The notes under the pieces were generated by a model. It worked only from the letters and a program-made list of their open reading frames with translations. It made no database searches and was not told the origin of the DNA. A program made the position numbers and the translations under genes. A stretch of 51,187 nucleotides of DNA from Zoogloea ramigera (GTDB taxonomy: Bacteria > Pseudomonadota > Gammaproteobacteria > Burkholderiales > Rhodocyclaceae), in assembly GCF_006539865.1 (NCBI RefSeq), contig NZ_BJNV01000032.1, forward strand, positions 1 to 51,187, given 5' to 3'. Position 1 is the first letter of the stretch; each line of letters starts with the position of its first letter. Shown here piece after piece: positions 35,320 to 44,325 of this stretch.

Positions 35320-35405
35320 GCGCCCCCGGGCGCCCGGCTTTATCCAGCTCGCCCCGCGAGGGCTAAGGAACCCTGAGGCGACCCCGCGCCTCGTTGAGAA
35401 GCCGC
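35320..35405. repeat. Diverged copy D of the three-hairpin repeat
   Basis: It starts GCGCCCCCGGG right after the olsA stop, as copy C starts right after its gene. It keeps three stems in the same order but with other bases: GGCT...AGC, GCCC...GGGC and GAGGCG...CGCCTC, and ends GTTGAGAAG where the others have TTGAGAG. It fills the convergent olsA-apaH gap. Relationship inferred from layout and edges, not from high identity. Confidence 0.5.
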
Positions 35406-35429
35406 TGCCCCCGGCGCCGGCCTCGCGGC

Positions 35430-36263
35430 CTACGAGGGCTTGACCTTGCCGTGGCTGAGCCCGGGGCAGGCCACCTGGAACACCGCCCTGTCCTCCAGCC
35501 GCACCGCGCTCAGCTCGCGCCCCCACAGGCAGCCCGAATCCAGCGCCAGCAGCCGGGGCTCGACCCGTAACCCCAAAGCCGACCAGTGGCCGAACACCAG
35601 CGTGGTGTCGGCGCTCTTCCGCCCGGGCACCTCGAACCAGGGCACATAGCCCTTGGGGGCCTTGATCACCTCGCCCTTCACCTTGAAGTCCATCTGCCCG
35701 TCGAGGGTGCAGAAACGCATGCGGGTCATCGCGTTGACGATCACCCGCATCCGCGCATAGTCGCGCAGGTCGGGGTGCCAGGCGGCCGGCTCACTGCCCC
35801 ACATGTTGTGGAGCAGGTCGGCATGGTAGGGGCCGGCCAGCGCGCCCTCGACCTCCCGGGCCAGAGCCCGCGCCTGGGGCACGCTCCAGCTGGGCAGGAG
35901 GCCCGCATGCACCATCGCGAAGCCGTTCTCCACGTGCATCAGCGGCCGCGTGCGCAGCCAGCCGAGCAGGGCATCGCGGTCGGGGGCGTCGAGCACGGCC
36001 TGGATGGTGTCGTCCTTGGCCCGGCTGCGCACCGCGCCATAGGCCACCATCAGCAGGTAGAGATCGTGGTTGCCCAGCACCGTCACCGCCGCCGGCCCCA
36101 GGTCGCGGACGAAGCGCAGGGTGTGCAGCGAATCCGGCCCCCGGTTGACGAGGTCGCCCACCAGCCACAGGCGGTCGTGGGCCGGGTCGAAGGCGACCCG
36201 CTTGAGCAGGGCCATGAGTGAGGTGAAACACCCCTGGATGTCGCCGATCGCGTAAGTTGCCAT
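35430..36263 (-). CDS. apaH: Symmetrical diadenosine tetraphosphatase
   Basis: A 277-residue calcineurin-like phosphoesterase with the ApaH start MATYAIGDIQGCFTSL, the metal motifs LVGDLVNRGPDSL and VTVLGNHDLYLL, and MVHAGLLPSW near residue 115. It cleaves Ap4A to two ADP. ATG 36263 lies 3 bp after the stop of the polysaccharide dehydratase gene, so apaH is the last gene of the leftward surface-polysaccharide operon. A diverged hairpin repeat lies behind it. Confidence 0.96.
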   Translation of the reverse strand: MATYAIGDIQGCFTSLMALLKRVAFDPAHDRLWLVGDLVNRGPDSLHTLRFVRDLGPAAVTVLGNHDLYLLMVAYGAVRSRAKDDTIQAVLDAPDRDALLGWLRTRPLMHVENGFAMVHAGLLPSWSVPQARALAREVEGALAGPYHADLLHNMWGSEPAAWHPDLRDYARMRVIVNAMTRMRFCTLDGQMDFKVKGEVIKAPKGYVPWFEVPGRKSADTTLVFGHWSALGLRVEPRLLALDSGCLWGRELSAVRLEDRAVFQVACPGLSHGKVKPS

Positions 36264-36266
36264 GGT

Positions 36267-38141
36267 TTAGGCTCTCTGGGCGGTGGCGTCCACCGCTTTC
36301 AATTGGGGAGCGGCCGGGCTGGGGGCATATTCGGGCACCCAGTGGCGCAGCTCGCGCCGCACTTCGGCCGCGCCGACCGCACGCCGCTGGCGCAGCCAGG
36401 CCAGCAGCACGTCAAGCCAGCCGTCGGTGGCGGGCTCGGCCCGGGCGATACGCAGCTTGGGGTGGTGGGTGGGGAGGGTGAGCTCGGAGTCGGCGAGCAG
36501 CTCTTCATAGAGCTTCTCGCCGGGGCGCAGGCCGCTGAACACGATGCGGATGTCCGATTCGGAATGGCCGGAGAGGCGGATCATGTCCTGGGCCAGGTCG
36601 GCGATGCGCACCGGCTTGCCCATGTCGAGCACGAAGATCTCGCCGCCGTGGCCCATCGAGCCGGCCTGGAGGACCAGCTGGGCCGCCTCACGGATCGACA
36701 TGAAATAACGGGTGATCTCCGGGTGCGTGACGGTGACGGGCCCGCCGGCGGCGATCTGCTCGGCAAACTTCGGAATCACGCTGCCGGCACTGCCCAGCAC
36801 GTTGCCGAAGCGCACGATCTCGAACTGGGTCTTGCCCTGCAGCGCCAGCGCCTGGCACACCCGCTCGGCGAGGCGCTTGGTGGCGCCCATCACGTTGGTC
36901 GGGTTAACAGCCTTGTCGGTGGACACCAGCACGAAGCGCGGCACGCCGAAGGCCACCGCGCTGCGCGCGACCTGCCAGGTGCCCAGCACGTTGTTGCGCA
37001 CCGCCTGCCAGGCGTTGTCGTCCTCCATCAGGGGCACGTGCTTGTAGGCCGCGGCGTGAAAGATCACGTGGGGCCGGAAACGGCCGATGATCTCGTCCAC
37101 GCGGATCGAGTCCTTCACGTCGCCAGCGATCGCCACCACCTGAACGGTGGGGAAATGCACCGCGAACTCTTCGGTCAGCCGATACAGGGCAAATTCGTTC
37201 AGCTCGAAACAGACCAGCACAGAGGGCTCGAAACGGGCGATCTGCCGGCACAGCTCGGAGCCGATCGACCCACCCGCCCCGGTCACCATCACCGCCTTGC
37301 CGCGCAGGTATTCCCGCACCTCGGCGGTATGGATGCGCACAGGATCGCGGCCGAGGAGGTCTTCCACGTCAACCTGGCGCACCTGGCTCAGGTTGACCCG
37401 GCCAGTCATCACATCCTCGATCCCCGGCAGGATCAAGGCCTTGACCCCGGCCCGCACGCAGGCGCTGGCCGCCACGCGGCGCTTTTCGTGGCCTTCGCTG
37501 GGCATCGCGATGATCGCGTGGCCAACCTTCATCTCTTCCGCCAGCCAGTCGAGCTCGGCGATGCCGCCCAGCACCTCGCACCCATGGATCTCGCGCCCCC
37601 GGTGCCCCGGCGTATCGTCGAGCACCCCGACCACCCGCCACTCGGCTGAGCGGGACAGGTCGCGCACCAGATTGACGGCCGCCTCGCCGCCCCCCAGCAC
37701 CAGCACCGGCTGCCCCTGGGCGCGCAGCCCGCCGTAGAGCCGGAACTCCTTCCAGGTGCGGTAGAGGGCCCGACTGCCGCCCATGTAGATCGCCAGGAGC
37801 ATCGGCTGCAGCAGATACACCAAGCGCGGCACCTCGGGGGCGTAGCGCACCGCCACCACCACCACCAGCGGCGTGAGCACCGCCGCCACCACCACCGCCC
37901 GGGCGATGCAGAGGAGATCCGGCAGGCTGGCGAAGAGCCACAGGCTGCGGTACAGGCCGAAGGCCCGCAGCAGCCCGCCCTGGAGGGCGATCACGACGAT
38001 CAACCCCAGCTGGAACCCCGGGATGAACTCCGCCGGGATGCTGAAATTGAAGCGGATCAGGTACGCCCCCCACCACGCGAGGGCAACGCCGATCACGTCG
38101 GAGAGATAAACCAGGAGGGGGTGGTGGATTCGCTTGATCAA
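36267..38141 (-). CDS. Membrane nucleotide-sugar 4,6-dehydratase (WbpM/CapD family)
   Basis: A 624-residue protein: four N-terminal TM helices (about 10-120), a first Rossmann-like domain (VLVLGGGEAAVNLVRDL at about 146), and a C-terminal SDR dehydratase with VTGAGGSIG (286-294), LVSTDKAVNPTNVMGATK where Met418 takes the usual Tyr place before Lys422, as is normal in the WbpM family. It likely makes a 4-keto-6-deoxy UDP-sugar for surface glycan. The start is TTG 38141, overlapping the stop of the glycosyl-phosphate transferase gene (TTGA). Confidence 0.92.
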   Translation of the reverse strand: MIKRIHHPLLVYLSDVIGVALAWWGAYLIRFNFSIPAEFIPGFQLGLIVVIALQGGLLRAFGLYRSLWLFASLPDLLCIARAVVVAAVLTPLVVVVAVRYAPEVPRLVYLLQPMLLAIYMGGSRALYRTWKEFRLYGGLRAQGQPVLVLGGGEAAVNLVRDLSRSAEWRVVGVLDDTPGHRGREIHGCEVLGGIAELDWLAEEMKVGHAIIAMPSEGHEKRRVAASACVRAGVKALILPGIEDVMTGRVNLSQVRQVDVEDLLGRDPVRIHTAEVREYLRGKAVMVTGAGGSIGSELCRQIARFEPSVLVCFELNEFALYRLTEEFAVHFPTVQVVAIAGDVKDSIRVDEIIGRFRPHVIFHAAAYKHVPLMEDDNAWQAVRNNVLGTWQVARSAVAFGVPRFVLVSTDKAVNPTNVMGATKRLAERVCQALALQGKTQFEIVRFGNVLGSAGSVIPKFAEQIAAGGPVTVTHPEITRYFMSIREAAQLVLQAGSMGHGGEIFVLDMGKPVRIADLAQDMIRLSGHSESDIRIVFSGLRPGEKLYEELLADSELTLPTHHPKLRIARAEPATDGWLDVLLAWLRQRRAVGAAEVRRELRHWVPEYAPSPAAPQLKAVDATAQRA

Positions 38142-39151
38142 GGCTTCTCAGGCTCGCCAGCCCGGTGACTGCGCCACGCGCGGTCGATCCGGTAGCCGAC
38201 GATAAGGTGTGCAGTAATGCACATTGTAATGATGGCGCACTGCAGCGAGAACCCCACCCGCAACCCCGCAACTGCCGCCACCCCGCACAGCGCCATCAGC
38301 CCGTAGGCACGCAGGGCCGTCCCCCGGTGGCCCAGGCCCATCTGCACCATGCGCTGATAATAGTGACTGCGGTGCGCCTGCCAGACCTTCTCGCCCCGCA
38401 ACGCTCGCCTCAGCAGGGTCACCGTCGCGTCCAGGATGAAGGGCGCGAAGACCAGCAAGGGAAACCACAGGGGCCAGGCGCCGCTCCGCCAGCCCACCAG
38501 GCCCAGCGCACCGGCCGTGAAGCCCAGCGGCACCGAGCCGACATCCCCCATGAAGATGCGCGCCGGGTGGAAATTGAAGCACAGAAAGCCCGCCGCCGCC
38601 GCCGCCACACCCGCACACACTGCCGCCAGTGCCGGCTCGCCGCCCTGCCCGGCAGCCCAGGCAAAGGCCCCGAAGCCGAACACCGCCATGCCGCCGGCGA
38701 GCCCGTCGGAGCCGTCCATGAAGTTGTACAGATTGCCCATCCACACCAGCCCGAGCAGCAACAGCAGCGCAACGCCCCAGCCACCGGCCACCCCGGCCAG
38801 CGCCACAAAAGCCCCGGCCACCAGCACCTGGGCCAGCAAACGCAGCCGTGCCGACAAACCGGCCCGGTCATCCGCCAGCCCCAGTGCCGCCAGCACGAAG
38901 GCCCCGCCCAGCGCCACCAGCAGGGCTCGCCCGGGGCTCGCCACCACGATCGTCACCACAACCGCCGCGGCGATGCCCGCCATCACCCCCACCCCGCCGG
39001 TGCGGGGCGTCGGCCGCACATGCAGCGAGCGGGCGTTGGGATGGTCCAGAAAATACAGCCACGACCCCGGGCGGCAGCACAGCCAGGTCACCCCCCAGGC
39101 CACGGCGAAGGCCGCCACGGCAACCGCCGGCAACACGCTGTCAAACCCCAC
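38138..39151 (-). CDS. Undecaprenyl-phosphate glycosyl-1-phosphate transferase (WecA/WbpL-like, MraY family)
   Basis: A 337-residue polytopic protein of the MraY/WecA family. It has SLHVRPTPRTGGVGVMAG near the N-terminus, the catalytic Asp regions ALGLADDRAG and NLYNFMDGSDGLAGG, FMGDVGSVPLG, and the cytoplasmic loop HRSHYYQRMVQMGLGH. It starts glycan synthesis on lipid carrier in the inner membrane. The start is GTG 39151, with GGGAG upstream, and overlaps the end of the epimerase gene by 11 bp. Confidence 0.93.
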   Translation of the reverse strand: MGFDSVLPAVAVAAFAVAWGVTWLCCRPGSWLYFLDHPNARSLHVRPTPRTGGVGVMAGIAAAVVVTIVVASPGRALLVALGGAFVLAALGLADDRAGLSARLRLLAQVLVAGAFVALAGVAGGWGVALLLLLGLVWMGNLYNFMDGSDGLAGGMAVFGFGAFAWAAGQGGEPALAAVCAGVAAAAAGFLCFNFHPARIFMGDVGSVPLGFTAGALGLVGWRSGAWPLWFPLLVFAPFILDATVTLLRRALRGEKVWQAHRSHYYQRMVQMGLGHRGTALRAYGLMALCGVAAVAGLRVGFSLQCAIITMCITAHLIVGYRIDRAWRSHRAGEPEKP

Positions 39152-40106
39152 CGAGCATCTCCCGCAGACCTTCGGCCAGCCCCACCCGGGCCCGCCAGCC
39201 GAGCTCCCGCTCGATGCGGGCCGGCGAATAACAGGCCGAGCCGAGTAGCCGCCCGAGCGCCTCGCTGTCGAGCGGGACGCGCCGCGAGAGCAACCGCTCG
39301 ACCCCGTCGCCCAGCCGGGCCGCTGCCGTCAATACCCCCCGCGGCACCGACCACCTGACCGGCGCCAGCCCCTGGGCCGCCCGCAGCGCATCGAAGAGCT
39401 GGCGCCCGGAATGGGTTTCAGGATGGGCGACGATGTAGCTGCGGCCTGCCGCGCGGGGGTCGAGGGCCACCCGGCGGATCGCCGCCACCACGTCCGACAC
39501 ATGCACCAGCGAGCGCCGGTTGCCGGTCTCCGGCAGCGGCGGAAAGATACCCCGCCGCACCAGCGCCGCCATGCGCTCCAGGTTGCCGCGCCCACCCGCG
39601 CCATACACCATCGCCAGGCGCAGGCTCACGGCGTGCATCCCGTAATCCCCGGCGGCCGCCTGCAGGGCGTCTTCGGCGGCGCGCTTGGCCTGGCCGTAGG
39701 CGCCCGTCGGCGGCGCGGGCCAGTCTTCGTCGATGCACGCATCCAGCGGCTCGCCCATCGCCTTGACGCTGGAAAGAAACACGAAACGCCGCACCCCGGC
39801 GCGCCCCGCCGCCTCGGCCAGCGCCCGCGTACCCTCGAAGTTGACCTGCCGGTGGCGGGCCGCCTCATCGGCACTGAGCGCCCCGAAGGCATGGGCGTGG
39901 CCGGCGCAGTGGAACACCGTGTCGACGCCCTCGCAGGCCCGCGCCAGGCTGTCCGGGTCGGCCAGCTCGCCGCGGACTTCGTCGGGCCCCGGCACATCAC
40001 CCCGGGTCAGCACCCGCAGCGTGACACCATCCGCCCGCAACGCGGCGACCAGCCGGGCGCCGATGAAGCCGCGCCCACCGGTGACGAGGCAGCGGCCGAG
40101 CGTCAA
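39141..40106 (-). CDS. NAD-dependent sugar epimerase/reductase (WbpV/GalE-like SDR)
   Basis: A 321-residue extended SDR with the NAD loop VTGGRGFIG, FLSSVKAMG and the YGQAK catalytic pair, plus SLVHVSDVVAAI. Together with the neighbouring transferase and dehydratase it resembles the WbpV-WbpL-WbpM trio that makes and loads the first O-antigen sugar. No ATG fits: TTG 40106 with GGGAGG just upstream overlaps the ligase stop (TTGA); another TTG seven codons upstream lacks a ribosome binding site. Exact substrate unknown. Confidence 0.88.
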   Translation of the reverse strand: MTLGRCLVTGGRGFIGARLVAALRADGVTLRVLTRGDVPGPDEVRGELADPDSLARACEGVDTVFHCAGHAHAFGALSADEAARHRQVNFEGTRALAEAAGRAGVRRFVFLSSVKAMGEPLDACIDEDWPAPPTGAYGQAKRAAEDALQAAAGDYGMHAVSLRLAMVYGAGGRGNLERMAALVRRGIFPPLPETGNRRSLVHVSDVVAAIRRVALDPRAAGRSYIVAHPETHSGRQLFDALRAAQGLAPVRWSVPRGVLTAAARLGDGVERLLSRRVPLDSEALGRLLGSACYSPARIERELGWRARVGLAEGLREMLGGV

Positions 40107-40969
40107 AACGCCTCCCGCCGCCGCCAATAGCTGGCGAAGCGCGGCACCCCGTCGCGGGTCAGCTCACGGTACACAAAAGTGACCTGGGCGCCCACCGGCG
40201 GCGGCTCACGCCGCTCGGCGTCGGTGAAGCCGGTGCCCAGCTGAAAGCGCACGCCGGAAGGCGTCTCGACCAGCAGCGCGCCCATCATGCCGGCCAGCCG
40301 CCCGCGCCCGGGCAGATGCGCGAGGACGGTCGCCTCGGCGTCGAGCCGCGGCTTGAGCTTGAGGAGCGCGTCGCTGCGCCCGGTGACATAGGGCGCGTCG
40401 GCCCGGTGCAGCATCAGGCCCTCGCCGCCGCCGGCCACGACCGCGTCGAGGCGGGCCTGCAGCGCCGCCCGGTCGGCCACCCGGAACTGCTCCACCACCT
40501 GTAACCAGGGCACGCCAGCCCGGGCCACGATGGCCTTCAGGCGTTCGGCGCGCTCGGTGAAGCTGCCGGCGCCATCGGGCTGCTCGAACACCATGAAGCG
40601 CACCTGCCGCCATTCGTCGTCGCGGGGCTGCTGGCGGCGCACGATGCCGGACAGCTCGGCAAAGCGCCCGCGGCCGATCCACAGCTCACCGTCGAGGGGC
40701 TCGGGCGGCAGCCCGGCGACGAACCACTCCGGCGCCGGCACCGGCCGGCCGCTGCGAAAGCGCAGGCGCTGACCGTCCCACAGGGCACGGGCGCCGTCGA
40801 GCTTTTCGCTGACCCAGTAGTCGGCCAGCGCCACGTCACCGCGCAGCACCTCGGCGAGCAGCAGCGGCGGCGCCACCGGCGCGGCCAGCGCGGAGGGTAG
40901 GCCGCTTGCGAGGGCCAGGGCCAGCGCGACGGCGCGCAGGCAGGGAGCAATACGTGTGTTGGTCGCCAT
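40103..40969 (-). CDS. Periplasmic ATP-dependent DNA ligase (Lig E type)
   Basis: A 288-residue minimal ligase. A typical Sec signal peptide (residues about 1-30, cleavage after ALA) precedes the nucleotidyltransferase core with motif I SEKLDGARALWDG (Lys56 nucleophile), LDGELW (motif III-like), GEGLMLHR (motif IV) and LLKLKPRLDAEATVL (motif V), followed by a short OB domain. Signal-bearing Lig E enzymes are known in Neisseria, Haemophilus and other competent Gram-negatives and act outside the cytoplasm. Here it lies inside a polysaccharide operon, 3 bp after the glycosyltransferase gene and overlapping the epimerase gene. Confidence 0.92.
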   Translation of the reverse strand: MATNTRIAPCLRAVALALALASGLPSALAAPVAPPLLLAEVLRGDVALADYWVSEKLDGARALWDGQRLRFRSGRPVPAPEWFVAGLPPEPLDGELWIGRGRFAELSGIVRRQQPRDDEWRQVRFMVFEQPDGAGSFTERAERLKAIVARAGVPWLQVVEQFRVADRAALQARLDAVVAGGGEGLMLHRADAPYVTGRSDALLKLKPRLDAEATVLAHLPGRGRLAGMMGALLVETPSGVRFQLGTGFTDAERREPPPVGAQVTFVYRELTRDGVPRFASYWRRREAF

Positions 40970-40972
40970 GGG

Positions 40973-41761
40973 TCAGAACCACCGCCATCCGTGCTTGTTG
41001 AAGAATCGCGCGGCGCCGCTCACGAAGAGCCGGATGTGGTGCAAGCCCTTGCGCGCCGCATGGCCGCCATGATGCACCACCTTGACCGCCGGCACATATG
41101 CGATTCGCGTCAGGCGCGCCGCCCGCAGGCTCAGGTCGTAGTCTTCGAAGTACAGGAAGAAGTCGGGGTCGAAGCCCCCAAGGCGGCGCAGCACGCCGGT
41201 GCGGAACAGCATGAAGGCGCCGCTGACGAGGGGCGGGTCCCACACCACCTGCTCGCCGATGAGGTCCTGCATCTCGTAGCGGGCCATGCGGCGGGCGTTG
41301 AGGCGGCGCAGCCAGCCCGGTGCGAAGCCGCGCAGGAAGAGGTCGAAGACCGAGGGCACCCGCTTGCACAGATACTGGATGCGCCCGTCGTCCCAGTGGG
41401 CAGCCGGCGCCAGGAGGCCGCATTCGGGGTGGGCGGCCATGAAGGCCCGCGCCTCGACGAGGGCGTCGGGCGCCAGCTCGAGATCGGGGTTGAGGATCAG
41501 GTGGAAATCGCCGGCGCCGTCGAGGCTGAGGTTGTGGCCACAGCCGAAACCCACGTTACCGTGGCCTGCGATGTGGTGCACCGTCCAGCCGGCGGGCAGC
41601 TCGAGGCCAGCCAGCGCTTCGGCGCTGCCGCCGTTGTCGATCAGGAAGAGGTCAGGCTGCAGATCGGCCCGCCGGCTGGCCACCTCGAGGGCGGCCAGGG
41701 TGGCCCGCAGCAGGGCGGACTCGGGGCGGTACAGCACGAGGCTGACGGTCAGGGGCGCCAT
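40973..41761 (-). CDS. Family 2 glycosyltransferase (rhamnosyltransferase-like)
   Basis: A 262-residue GT-A fold enzyme: SLVLYRPESALLRATLAAL at the N-terminus, FLIDNGGS, GNVGFGCGHN, the nucleotide-sugar LILNPDLEL, and VSGAFMLFRTGVLRRLGGFDPDFFLYFEDYDLSLR, the pattern of WbbL-like rhamnosyltransferases. It likely extends the surface glycan on its lipid carrier in the cytoplasm. The ATG at 41761 comes 54 bp after the upstream epimerase. The actual sugar is unknown. Confidence 0.92.
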   Translation of the reverse strand: MAPLTVSLVLYRPESALLRATLAALEVASRRADLQPDLFLIDNGGSAEALAGLELPAGWTVHHIAGHGNVGFGCGHNLSLDGAGDFHLILNPDLELAPDALVEARAFMAAHPECGLLAPAAHWDDGRIQYLCKRVPSVFDLFLRGFAPGWLRRLNARRMARYEMQDLIGEQVVWDPPLVSGAFMLFRTGVLRRLGGFDPDFFLYFEDYDLSLRAARLTRIAYVPAVKVVHHGGHAARKGLHHIRLFVSGAARFFNKHGWRWF

Positions 41762-41815
41762 GCTTGCCCCCCGCGGCCGGGCGGCGGGAGCGGCGCCGGG
41801 CGCCCCCGGCGGAAA

Positions 41816-42823
41816 TCAGAGCTTGTAGTAGCTCCGGTACCACTCGACGAAACGCCCGACCCCTTCGCGTACCGGGGTTTCCGGCTTGAAGCCGGTCCAG
41901 GCATTGAGTTCGTCGGTGTTGGCATAGGTGGCCGGCACGTCGCCGTCCTGCAGGGGCATGAAGTTCTTTTCGGCCTTGACACCCACGGCATCCTCGATGG
42001 CTTCGATGAAGCTCATCAGCTCGACCGGGTTGTTGTTGCCGATGTTGAACACACGGAAGGGCACATTGCTGCGCCCCGGATCGGGCAGGTCGGCATTGTA
42101 AGCGGGATCGGGCTCGGCGACACGGTCCATGGTGCGCACGACGCCCTGCACGATGTCATCGACGAAGGTGAAGTCGCGCTTCATCTTGCCGTGGTTGAAC
42201 ACGTCGATCGGGCGGCCTTCGAGGATCGCCTTGGTGAACAGGAACAGCGCCATGTCGGGGCGGCCCCACGGGCCATACACCGTGAAGAAGCGCAGCCCGG
42301 TGGTCGGCAGGCCAAAGAGGTGGCTGTAGGTGTGGGCCATCAGCTCGTTGGCCTTCTTGGTGGCGGCGTAGATGCTGACCGGATGGTCGACGCTGTCGTG
42401 CTCGGAGAACGGCATCCGGGTGTTGCCGCCGTACACGCTGGAGCTGCTGGCATACACCAGGTGCTGCACCTTGCTGTGGCGGCAGCCCTCGAGGATGTTC
42501 ATGAAACCCGCCACGTTGCTCTCGACGTAGGAATGCGGGTTGACCAGCGAGTAACGCACGCCGGCCTGCGCCGCCAGGTGGATGACCCGGTCGAACTTCT
42601 CCTCGGCGAAGAGCCTCTCCATGCCCTCCCGGTCGGCCACATCGAGCTTGATGAAGCGGAAGTTCGCGTGGGGCGTGAGGCGCGCCAGGCGATCGAGCTT
42701 GAGCTGGACGTCGTAGTAATCGTTGAGATTGTCGATGCCGACGACTTGATCGCCGCGGGCCAGCAGAACCTGGCTGGTGTGCATGCCGATAAAACCGGCA
42801 GCACCGGTGACGAGGATTTTCAT
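41816..42823 (-). CDS. UDP-glucuronate 4-epimerase (NAD-dependent)
   Basis: A 335-residue extended SDR with [84 protein letters not shown] (Tyr and Lys catalytic pair) and [17 protein letters not shown]. These match the UDP-GlcA to UDP-GalA epimerases in length and sequence. It is the first gene of the seven-gene leftward operon. ATG 42823 is chosen at the conserved start; further upstream sequence is non-conserved. Confidence 0.93.
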   Translation of the reverse strand: MKILVTGAAGFIGMHTSQVLLARGDQVVGIDNLNDYYDVQLKLDRLARLTPHANFRFIKLDVADREGMERLFAEEKFDRVIHLAAQAGVRYSLVNPHSYVESNVAGFMNILEGCRHSKVQHLVYASSSSVYGGNTRMPFSEHDSVDHPVSIYAATKKANELMAHTYSHLFGLPTTGLRFFTVYGPWGRPDMALFLFTKAILEGRPIDVFNHGKMKRDFTFVDDIVQGVVRTMDRVAEPDPAYNADLPDPGRSNVPFRVFNIGNNNPVELMSFIEAIEDAVGVKAEKNFMPLQDGDVPATYANTDELNAWTGFKPETPVREGVGRFVEWYRSYYKL

Positions 42824-42919
42824 GAGCGTGGGGACGATCCGGATTGTTGGGTTCGGGACAGCCGGAGCAGAGAGCGGACCACGGGGGCGGAACAAGCGGC
42901 TGTCAGGCCGCTGATTTTC

Positions 42920-42934
42920 GCATGAGGCTCATGC
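42920..42934. promoter_or_regulatory. Perfect palindrome in the waaA/epimerase divergent region
   Basis: GCATGAG and CTCATGC flank a single G, a 7-1-7 perfect dyad. A second dyad, AGCGGC/GCCGCT with a 6-base centre, lies at 42895-42912. A TATACT -10-like hexamer is at 42983-42988 on the waaA side without a good -35. The pair lies between the polysaccharide operon and waaA and could be an operator for both; no regulator is recognised. Confidence 0.45.
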
Positions 42935-43017
42935 AGGGTAAATCCTAGAAACAACTTGTCCGTGTCTTCTGTAACGACCCGTTATACTTTGCACTCTCGA
43001 TCAACGATGCCAATGCC

Positions 43018-44313
43018 TTGATTCTGCGCAGCCTTTACACCCTCGTCTGGCTTATCGCCCTACCCTTCGTGCTGCTGCGCCTGGTGTGGCGCGCGCGGCG
43101 CCAGCCCGACTACCTGCGGCATATCCCCGAGCGCTTCGGTTTCTACCGCACCCGCCTCAACAATCCGGTGATCTGGCTGCATGCCGTGTCGGTAGGCGAG
43201 ACCCGGGCCTGCGCGCCGCTGCTCCACGCCCTGCTCGACACCTACCCCGACCACCGGGTGCTCCTCACCCACATGACCCCCACCGGCCGCGCCACCGCCG
43301 CCGAGCTGTATGGCAAGCTCGCCCCCCGGGTGCAGAGCGCCTACCTGCCCTACGACATCCCGTGGGCGATCTCGGGCTTCCTGCGGCATTTCCACCCCCG
43401 CATCGGCATCCTGATGGAAACCGAGCTGTGGCCCAACCTGGTGCGCGCCTGCCACCACACCGGCACCCCGCTGGCGATGGTCAACGCCCGCCTGTCGGCC
43501 CGCTCGGCCAAGGGTTACAGCCGCATCGGCGGCCTTGCCCGCGAAGCCTTCGCCCACCTGTCGGCGATCGGTGCCCAGACCGAGGCCGACGGCCAGCGCA
43601 TGGCCGACCTGGGCGCCCGCTACGTGATGATCACCGGCAACATCAAGTTCGACATCGCCCCGCCGCCGGCCATGCAGGCGCTGGCCGCCGACTTCCGCAA
43701 CCGCTTCGGGCCCCAGCGCGAGATCCTGCTCGCGGCGAGCACCCGCGAGGGCGAGGAGGGCCCGCTGCTCGAAGCCTTTGCGCGGATGTGCCCGCCCGAG
43801 GTGCTGCTGGTGCTGGTGCCCCGCCACCCCGACCGCTTCGACGAGGTCGCCAAACTGGTCAAGCGCGCCGGCCTCAAGATGCAGAAGCGCTCGAAGGGCG
43901 TGCCGGTGATGGCCGACACCCGGGTCTGGCTGGGGGATTCGATGGGCGAGATGCACGCCTACTACGGCGCCGCCGACGTGGCGATCATCGGCGGCTCGTG
44001 GGCCCGGCTGGGTGGCCAGAACCCGATCGAGGCCAGCGCAGTCGGCTGCCCGGTGATCGTCGGCCCCCACACCTTCAACTTCAAGGCGGTCTGCGAGCAG
44101 GCCATCGAGGTGGGTGCCGCGGTGCGCGCCGACGACATCGCCGACGCGCTGCAGGTGGCCCTCGAGATCATCGCCGACCCGATCCGCCGCAAGACCATGA
44201 GCGCCGCTGGCAGCCTGTTTGCCCATTCCCACCGGGGCGCCACAGGTCGCACCATGGACCTGATCACTCCGCTGCTGCGCACCGCCCGGCCACGCCGGCC
44301 CGGCGAGCGCTGA
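43018..44313 (+). CDS. waaA: 3-deoxy-D-manno-octulosonic acid (Kdo) transferase
   Basis: A 431-residue GT-B enzyme anchored by one N-terminal helix (LYTLVWLIALPFVLLRLVW). It has VIWLHAVSVGETRA, LLTHMTPTGR, YLPYDIPWAISGFLRHFHP, the ETELWPNLV block, ASTREGEE and WARLGGQNPIEASAVGCPVIVGPHTFNF, all WaaA/KdtA signatures. It adds Kdo to lipid A precursor at the inner membrane. No ATG fits; TTG 43018 starts the anchor helix. It converges on ubiA with 12 bp between stops. Confidence 0.96.
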   Translation: MILRSLYTLVWLIALPFVLLRLVWRARRQPDYLRHIPERFGFYRTRLNNPVIWLHAVSVGETRACAPLLHALLDTYPDHRVLLTHMTPTGRATAAELYGKLAPRVQSAYLPYDIPWAISGFLRHFHPRIGILMETELWPNLVRACHHTGTPLAMVNARLSARSAKGYSRIGGLAREAFAHLSAIGAQTEADGQRMADLGARYVMITGNIKFDIAPPPAMQALAADFRNRFGPQREILLAASTREGEEGPLLEAFARMCPPEVLLVLVPRHPDRFDEVAKLVKRAGLKMQKRSKGVPVMADTRVWLGDSMGEMHAYYGAADVAIIGGSWARLGGQNPIEASAVGCPVIVGPHTFNFKAVCEQAIEVGAAVRADDIADALQVALEIIADPIRRKTMSAAGSLFAHSHRGATGRTMDLITPLLRTARPRRPGER

Positions 44314-44325
44314 AACCGCCCACCC

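Noticed and set aside
42956-42988. TTGTCC and TATACT as a sigma-70 promoter for waaA
   Set aside because: The spacing is 21 bases, too long for a standard promoter; only the -10-like element is noted.
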